64,000 bases of DNA, taken from positions 1,302,001 to 1,366,000 of the forward strand of contig NZ_JACHNF010000001.1 in NCBI RefSeq assembly GCF_014205295.1. Direction: 5' to 3'. Below, piece by piece: positions 59,828-64,000 of this stretch; positions within the stretch are counted from its first letter, which is position 1; every line of letters begins with the position of its first letter. A program made the translations under genes and the position numbers. Under the pieces are notes generated by a model, which did no database searches, was not told the DNA's origin, and saw nothing but the letters and a program-made list of their open reading frames with translations. Source of the stretch: Kribbella solani. Its GTDB lineage: Bacteria > Actinomycetota > Actinomycetes > Propionibacteriales > Kribbellaceae.

Positions 59828-61194
59828 GCGGGAGCGTCGTACCGTCGGCCGATGCGTTCTTCTTGCACATCGAGCGTACGGGAGCGGCGCAGCACGTTGG
59901 TGGGATCGTCATGCTCGAACCTACTGATCGGCGTCCGACGATCGAGGAGGTACGCGCGCTGGTCGGCGTGGGGTTCGCCCGGCTACCGAGGATGCGGCAG
60001 CGTCTAGGTCCGCCGAGTCGTTGGCGTCGCCCACGGTGGGTGGAGGCGGATCAGGTCGACCTCGACTGGCACGTGATCGAACACCACTCGACCGACGGTG
60101 AGGCAGGCTTGCTGCGCTTCGTCGGCGAGCTGGCCGAACAGCCGATGCCCAGAGACCGCCCACTCTGGCGAATCGCCCTGGTCCGCGACGTCGCCGCTGG
60201 AGTTGATGGAGCCGGCGCTGCCGCGAGGGTTGGTGGAGCCGGTGGGGCAGGGGGTGGTGGAGCCGGCGGGGCTGGCGGCGGTGGGTTTGGTGGTGGGGCG
60301 GGTGGGTGTGATGCGTTGGTGGTGTTGGTGCATCATGCGATCGCGGACGGGATCGGGACCGTGCTGCAGACGTTCAGTTTGTTCGAGCCTCGGGTTGGGT
60401 TGGACATTCCTGCTGGGGGTGGGGTCGGGCGGATCGGCCGCGCGGCGGCGGTCGCGGTCGGTCTGGCTCAGCTGGCAACCGATGGGACCGCGGCGAAGTT
60501 GCCCGGTGGATCGGCGCGGCGTGAGTTCAGCGTCGCGGACCTGCCGCTGGAGAAGGTGCGACGGATCGCGGCGGTGCGCGGCGTACGCGTCACCGATCTT
60601 CTGATCGCCGCGTTCGCCGACGGATTGCATGCCGTGGGCAAGGATCTCCCGGCCACCCTGCGGTTCTCCGTCACCACGATGGTGCGTACGCCGGACAGTG
60701 CCGCGGAAGGTAATGCCACCGGCGCGATCATCGTCGAGGTCCCGGTGGACGGGCGCCCGTTCGACGACCTGTTGACCGAGGTCTCCGCGCGGACCGAACG
60801 ACTCCGCCGACCGACGCGCGCACTGGCTTCGAGGTTCGTCATGGCAACTGGCCTGCGCGTAGTCCCGGAGCCGTTCGCGCAATGGTTCGCCCGCACTGTG
60901 TACGGACCGCGCTTCCTGCACGCGGTCGTGTCGAACATGCCCGGCACGACCGCGAAACTGACGTTCGCCGGTGTCCAGCACCGGCTGGCGTACCCGATCC
61001 TGCCGCTCGTACCAGGCACTCCGCTGGCTGTCGGCGCACTGAGTTGGGCGGGCGTGCTCGGTCTTGGGCTCGCGAGCGATCCGCGGCTGGTCGACGGCGC
61101 GGCCTTGGCGGCGCGGGTGGCTCGTACGCTCACCCTGATGAGTGACGCGTCAGGGACCGGGCCATTCGAGGGCGAGGAAGAGGCGAGCGCGTGA
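59824..61194 (+). CDS. Wax ester synthase/diacylglycerol acyltransferase (WS/DGAT)
   Basis: A 456-residue acyltransferase that esterifies alcohols or diacylglycerol with acyl-CoA to make wax esters or triacylglycerol. The active-site HHxxxDG is present (HHAIADG, His170-His171, Gly176). Family stretches SADAFFLHIE (N-terminus), ATLRFSVTTMVRTP and HAVVSNMPGT are in place. A low-complexity Gly/Ala insert (residues about 129-160, GGAGGAGGGGAGGAGGGG) separates the N-terminal part from the active site, which is longer than usual. Coupled to the SDR upstream. Its end overlaps the converging PucR-type gene by 45 bases. Confidence 0.9.
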   Translation: MSGSVVPSADAFFLHIERTGAAQHVGGIVMLEPTDRRPTIEEVRALVGVGFARLPRMRQRLGPPSRWRRPRWVEADQVDLDWHVIEHHSTDGEAGLLRFVGELAEQPMPRDRPLWRIALVRDVAAGVDGAGAAARVGGAGGAGGGGAGGAGGGGFGGGAGGCDALVVLVHHAIADGIGTVLQTFSLFEPRVGLDIPAGGGVGRIGRAAAVAVGLAQLATDGTAAKLPGGSARREFSVADLPLEKVRRIAAVRGVRVTDLLIAAFADGLHAVGKDLPATLRFSVTTMVRTPDSAAEGNATGAIIVEVPVDGRPFDDLLTEVSARTERLRRPTRALASRFVMATGLRVVPEPFAQWFARTVYGPRFLHAVVSNMPGTTAKLTFAGVQHRLAYPILPLVPGTPLAVGALSWAGVLGLGLASDPRLVDGAALAARVARTLTLMSDASGTGPFEGEEEASA

Positions 61195-62340
61195 CTCCGG
61201 GTCGTCCAGCCGCTCACCGTACAGGGCCTTGAGCCGCGACATCCGGTAGCGCACGGTCTGTGGGTGGATGCTCAATTCGTTGGCGATCGCCTGCCGGTCG
61301 CCGAAGTGCCGCAGCCAGCTGGCGAGTGTCTCGGCGAGCCGTTCGCGCGCGGCGGCGGTTTCGCCTTCGAGTGGCGCGAGCATCTCGTCGCGGAGCGCGG
61401 CGACCAGCGCCTCGTCCCGCCAGACGATCAGTGCATCCAGATGCTCGTCGGCGAAGACCGGGTCGTCGGACAGTACGCCCGTACGCCGCAACCGCACCGC
61501 GATCCGGGCGATCTCCAGGCTGCGGGGGAGTTGCGCGACGGCGACCGAGTTCCCGACCACGGCGGCCATGCCGGCGAGTTCGCGGCCGAGTTGCAGGCGG
61601 CGACCGGGACCGGCGGGTTCGGGGACGATCGCGCCGACCACGACGCCGTTGCGCCGGATCGGCAGCGCGCCGGGCTCCAGCCGTGGGATCAGCGTGCCCG
61701 ACGGGAGCTGGTCGCCGTCGCTGTAGATGACCACCGCGGCGGTCTCCGGGATCCGCCAGGCCGCCTGCTGCGCGGCCGTCCGGATCGCCTCGGTGCTGGC
61801 GCGCCCGGACAGCAGCAGGTTAGCCAGCTCCTCGCGGCGGCGTTCGCGCGCCATCGCGTCGTCGATCTGCTCCTGCAGGTAGCCGTTCGCGGCCGAGAAC
61901 GACAGCTGGTTGACGAACACGAACACCGAGTCGGCGAGCGCGGCCAGGTGGACGGGCGCGAAGTCCAGCCGCAGCGCGGTGGCCGCGACGTGCCGCCAGG
62001 CGACCCGCGCGCCGAGCTGGAAGGCGGTCAGCAGCCGGGTCAGGTCGTTGCCTTCCTGCAGCTGCCGGCGGCCGATTTCCTCGAACACCCGGCGTACGGT
62101 CTCGTCGCCGCGGTCGAACGTGGTTTCGTCCGGACTGTTCAGATTGGCGATCGACATGTCCAGCAGCCGGTGCACGAACAATTCGGCCGGCCCGAGCACG
62201 GCGTCCCGGTCGGTGTCGAGGAAAGCCGCGTAATCCGGCCAGTGCTCCACCAGCCGGTCCCGAACCTCGGCCAGCAGGTCCGGCAGCCCTTTCAGCAGAG
62301 CCTCTTCGAGCCTGCCCCGCTCAAACGGTTCCACACTCAT
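61150..62340 (-). CDS. PucR/CdaR-type helix-turn-helix regulator
   Basis: A 396-residue regulator. The C-terminal PucR helix-turn-helix is the diagnostic part (LAETLASWLRHFGDRQAIANE then LSIHPQTVRYRMSRLKALYG). The middle holds a GGDEF-like CdaR region, and the N-terminal 180 residues are helical. ATG 62340 has GGAGG 6 bases upstream; the much longer frame is not supported. It is divergent from the squalene genes and converges on the WS/DGAT gene, so it may control either lipid operon. No ligand is known. Confidence 0.85.
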   Translation of the reverse strand: MSVEPFERGRLEEALLKGLPDLLAEVRDRLVEHWPDYAAFLDTDRDAVLGPAELFVHRLLDMSIANLNSPDETTFDRGDETVRRVFEEIGRRQLQEGNDLTRLLTAFQLGARVAWRHVAATALRLDFAPVHLAALADSVFVFVNQLSFSAANGYLQEQIDDAMARERRREELANLLLSGRASTEAIRTAAQQAAWRIPETAAVVIYSDGDQLPSGTLIPRLEPGALPIRRNGVVVGAIVPEPAGPGRRLQLGRELAGMAAVVGNSVAVAQLPRSLEIARIAVRLRRTGVLSDDPVFADEHLDALIVWRDEALVAALRDEMLAPLEGETAAARERLAETLASWLRHFGDRQAIANELSIHPQTVRYRMSRLKALYGERLDDPESRARLFLALEWPGP

Positions 62341-62441
62341 GGGATCCTCCAACGCAACTGTAACTCCGTGACAAATTCTTGCCGCCGGAATGTGGTCCAC
62401 CGAGGCAGAGTTGGCAGGAAACTGCTTCGGATCATGGAAAG

Positions 62442-63272
62442 GTGCATCCAGACGGACTGCAAAAGGAACTCGGCAGGAGGGAACAGAGCGAGAACTTCCC
62501 TGTCGTGCTGAAAGTCCTTCCCGGCGCCCCACGGGCGGGTCTGCATGCGATTTACGGCTATGCCCGTACCGTCGACGAGCTCGGCGACAGCTTCCCGGGG
62601 GACCGGACCGCGGCGCTGCACGCGTTCGCGGCCGATCTCGACCGGATCTGGGCCGGCGAGGAACCTGATCACCCGGTGTTGCGCCGCCTGCGCCGGGTGG
62701 TCCAGGACCACAATCTCGAACCCGATCCCTTCCGTCGTCTGATTCTGGCGAACCTGCAGGACCAGACGGTCACCCGCTACCAGACCTTCGAGGACCTGGC
62801 CGGGTACTGCCGGCTGTCCGCCGATCCGGTCGGCCGGATGGTGCTGGGTGTCTTCGGCGTCAACGATCCCGAGACCGAGCGCCTGTCCGACCTGGTGTGT
62901 ACGGCGCTGCAGCTGGTCGAACATTGGCAGGACGTCGCGGAGGACCGCCGGGCCGGCCGGATCTACCTTCCCCTGGACGATCTCGCGACGTACGGCGTAC
63001 CCGAGTCCGATCTTGATCAGCCGACGGCATCGGCGGCGCTGCGGGAGCTGATGACCTTCGAGACCGACCGGGCCGCGCGTCTCCTGGACGAGGGCGCCGC
63101 GATCGTCGGGCGTCTGCACGGCTGGGCGCGGCTGTCGGTCGCCGGGTTCGTGGCCGGCGGCCAGGCGACGGTTCGGGCCTTGCGGCGTCCGGGCGGCGAT
63201 GTGCTTTCCCACCAGGCACGCCCGTCGAAGGCCGACACGCTGCGGTTGCTGCTGAAGGCGGTGGCGCGATGA
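62442..63272 (+). CDS. hpnC: HpnC: hydroxysqualene synthase-like protein
   Basis: A 276-residue prenyl-synthase family protein of the hopanoid squalene route. The squalene/phytoene motifs are present: [12 protein letters not shown] (DxxxD) and [14 protein letters not shown] (DxxED). HpnC converts presqualene diphosphate, made by HpnD, to hydroxysqualene. GTG 62442 (HPDGLQKEL, then ENFPV, the usual HpnC start region) is used; TTG 62379 is in frame. It overlaps hpnD by ATGA. The dehydroxylase gene hpnE would be expected just beyond the window. Confidence 0.87.
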   Translation: MHPDGLQKELGRREQSENFPVVLKVLPGAPRAGLHAIYGYARTVDELGDSFPGDRTAALHAFAADLDRIWAGEEPDHPVLRRLRRVVQDHNLEPDPFRRLILANLQDQTVTRYQTFEDLAGYCRLSADPVGRMVLGVFGVNDPETERLSDLVCTALQLVEHWQDVAEDRRAGRIYLPLDDLATYGVPESDLDQPTASAALRELMTFETDRAARLLDEGAAIVGRLHGWARLSVAGFVAGGQATVRALRRPGGDVLSHQARPSKADTLRLLLKAVAR

Positions 63273-64000
63273 CGTCCACGATCGACGACGCGTACGCGAC
63301 CTGTCTGGACATCACCAGGACCGAGGCCCGCAACTTCTACTACGGCATCCGGCTGTTACCGCCGCCGAAGCGCAACGCGCTGTCCGCGCTGTACGCGCTG
63401 GCGCGGCGCATCGACGACATCGGGGACGGCGACCTGCCGTTGGACGAGAAGCGCGCGGAGCTGGTCAAGGTACGGAAGAACCTCGGCCGGCTGGATGACC
63501 TGGATGAGCCGGTGTACGTCGCGGTGGCTGATGCGGCGCGCCGGTACCCGGTACCGCTCGGTGCGTTCGAGGAACTCGTCGACGGGGTCGAGACGGACCT
63601 CGCGGACGTACACATCGCTGACTTCGACGAGCTGGTCGTGTACTGCCGTCGCGTGGCCGGATCGGTTGGCCGCCTGTGCCTGTCGATCTTCGGTCCGGCC
63701 GGTGACAGCGACTTCGAGACGCTGGCGCTGTACGCGGACCAGCTGGGTATCGCACTGCAGCAGACCAACATCCTGCGTGACATCCGCGAGGACCTGACGA
63801 ACGGCCGTGTGTACCTACCGGCGGATGAACTGGAGCGGTTCGGCGTACGCGTCATGCTCGACGACCACGGTGCACTGGACGATCCGCAAGGGCGGTTGGC
63901 CGGGTACATCCGCTACGCGGCCGGTCGTGCGCAGGACTGGTACTCGCTGGGCTGGCGACTGCTGCCGTACCTGGATTGGCGTAGCGGCGCGTCCTGTCGT
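63269..64000 (+). CDS. hpnD: HpnD: presqualene diphosphate synthase, 5' part
   Basis: The first 244 residues of a squalene-synthase family protein, cut by the window edge. Motifs [13 protein letters not shown] (DDxxD) and [18 protein letters not shown] match HpnD, which joins two farnesyl diphosphates to presqualene diphosphate. ATG 63269 overlaps the hpnC stop. The frame is open to base 64000 with no stop. Confidence 0.88.
   Translation, partial: MTSTIDDAYATCLDITRTEARNFYYGIRLLPPPKRNALSALYALARRIDDIGDGDLPLDEKRAELVKVRKNLGRLDDLDEPVYVAVADAARRYPVPLGAFEELVDGVETDLADVHIADFDELVVYCRRVAGSVGRLCLSIFGPAGDSDFETLALYADQLGIALQQTNILRDIREDLTNGRVYLPADELERFGVRVMLDDHGALDDPQGRLAGYIRYAAGRAQDWYSLGWRLLPYLDWRSGASCR

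Noticed and set aside
1..64000. Mobile elements, prophage, integrase, tRNA or rRNA genes
   Set aside because: No transposase, integrase, terminal repeats or cloverleaf seen by reading both strands; a tRNA scan could not be run.

Overview
The window is high-GC, gene-dense DNA from an actinomycete. GC-rich codon use, GTG starts, Tat signals, F420-type enzymes, WS/DGAT, hpnC/hpnD and many ABC, TetR and ROK genes all point that way. A Propionibacteriales soil organism such as Kribbella is my best guess; this is inference, with no marker gene to prove it. About 50 genes are packed with short gaps. Once starts are corrected, no gap exceeds about 200 bases. I see no rRNA, tRNA, CRISPR array, insertion sequence or phage.

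Layout. 1-4020: 3' end of an unknown gene, MFS exporter, TetR, Tat-exported PhoX-type phosphatase, small lipoprotein. 4192-9939: a proteolysis/signalling island with a cytoplasmic subtilase divergent from a TPR-CHAT (caspase-like) protein, an ECF sigma factor, an unknown acidic protein, and a ClpP-fold protein that has lost its catalytic Ser and His. 10141-16434: NicO/RcnA-type metal transporter and a 1600-residue secreted metallophosphoesterase with three copies of an unnamed domain. 16594-18619: two Gfo/Idh/MocA dehydrogenases behind LacI-type operators. 18626-26658: SDR/TetR pair with two operators, an ECF41 sigma factor with its epimerase partner, F420-type genes, EamA/LysR pair, and an NDH-2 gene destroyed by an internal deletion.

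26651-40426 is a carbohydrate region: heparinase-like protein, a GH116 glycosidase with two inserted modules, a complete Dpp-type ABC importer, a ROK kinase and a ROK repressor. The simplest reading is capture of oligosaccharides, import, hydrolysis and phosphorylation. 40468-42299: small genes, including an HxlR regulator broken by a one-base frameshift next to its probable perfect operator. 42426-48431: a two-subunit ABC exporter and an ATPase/permease pair. 48458-54669: secreted YncE/phosphoesterase, HelD-like RNA polymerase recycling factor, unknown membrane-anchored protein. 54773-58891: ferritin-like di-iron protein with TetR under a 22-bp palindrome, a second TetR with a DUF418 membrane protein, and a PRC-barrel protein. 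59057-64000: SDR plus WS/DGAT, a PucR-type regulator, and the start of a squalene (hopanoid) locus cut by the window edge.

A theme that gene calling does not explain is a 12-bp palindrome, ATTGTNNACAAT. It occurs exactly six times, with several one-mismatch copies. Most copies lie inside genes on both strands and use AT-ending codons (ATT, AAT) that the surrounding genes avoid. It looks like a DNA-level element (operator family or iterated palindrome) rather than a protein feature.
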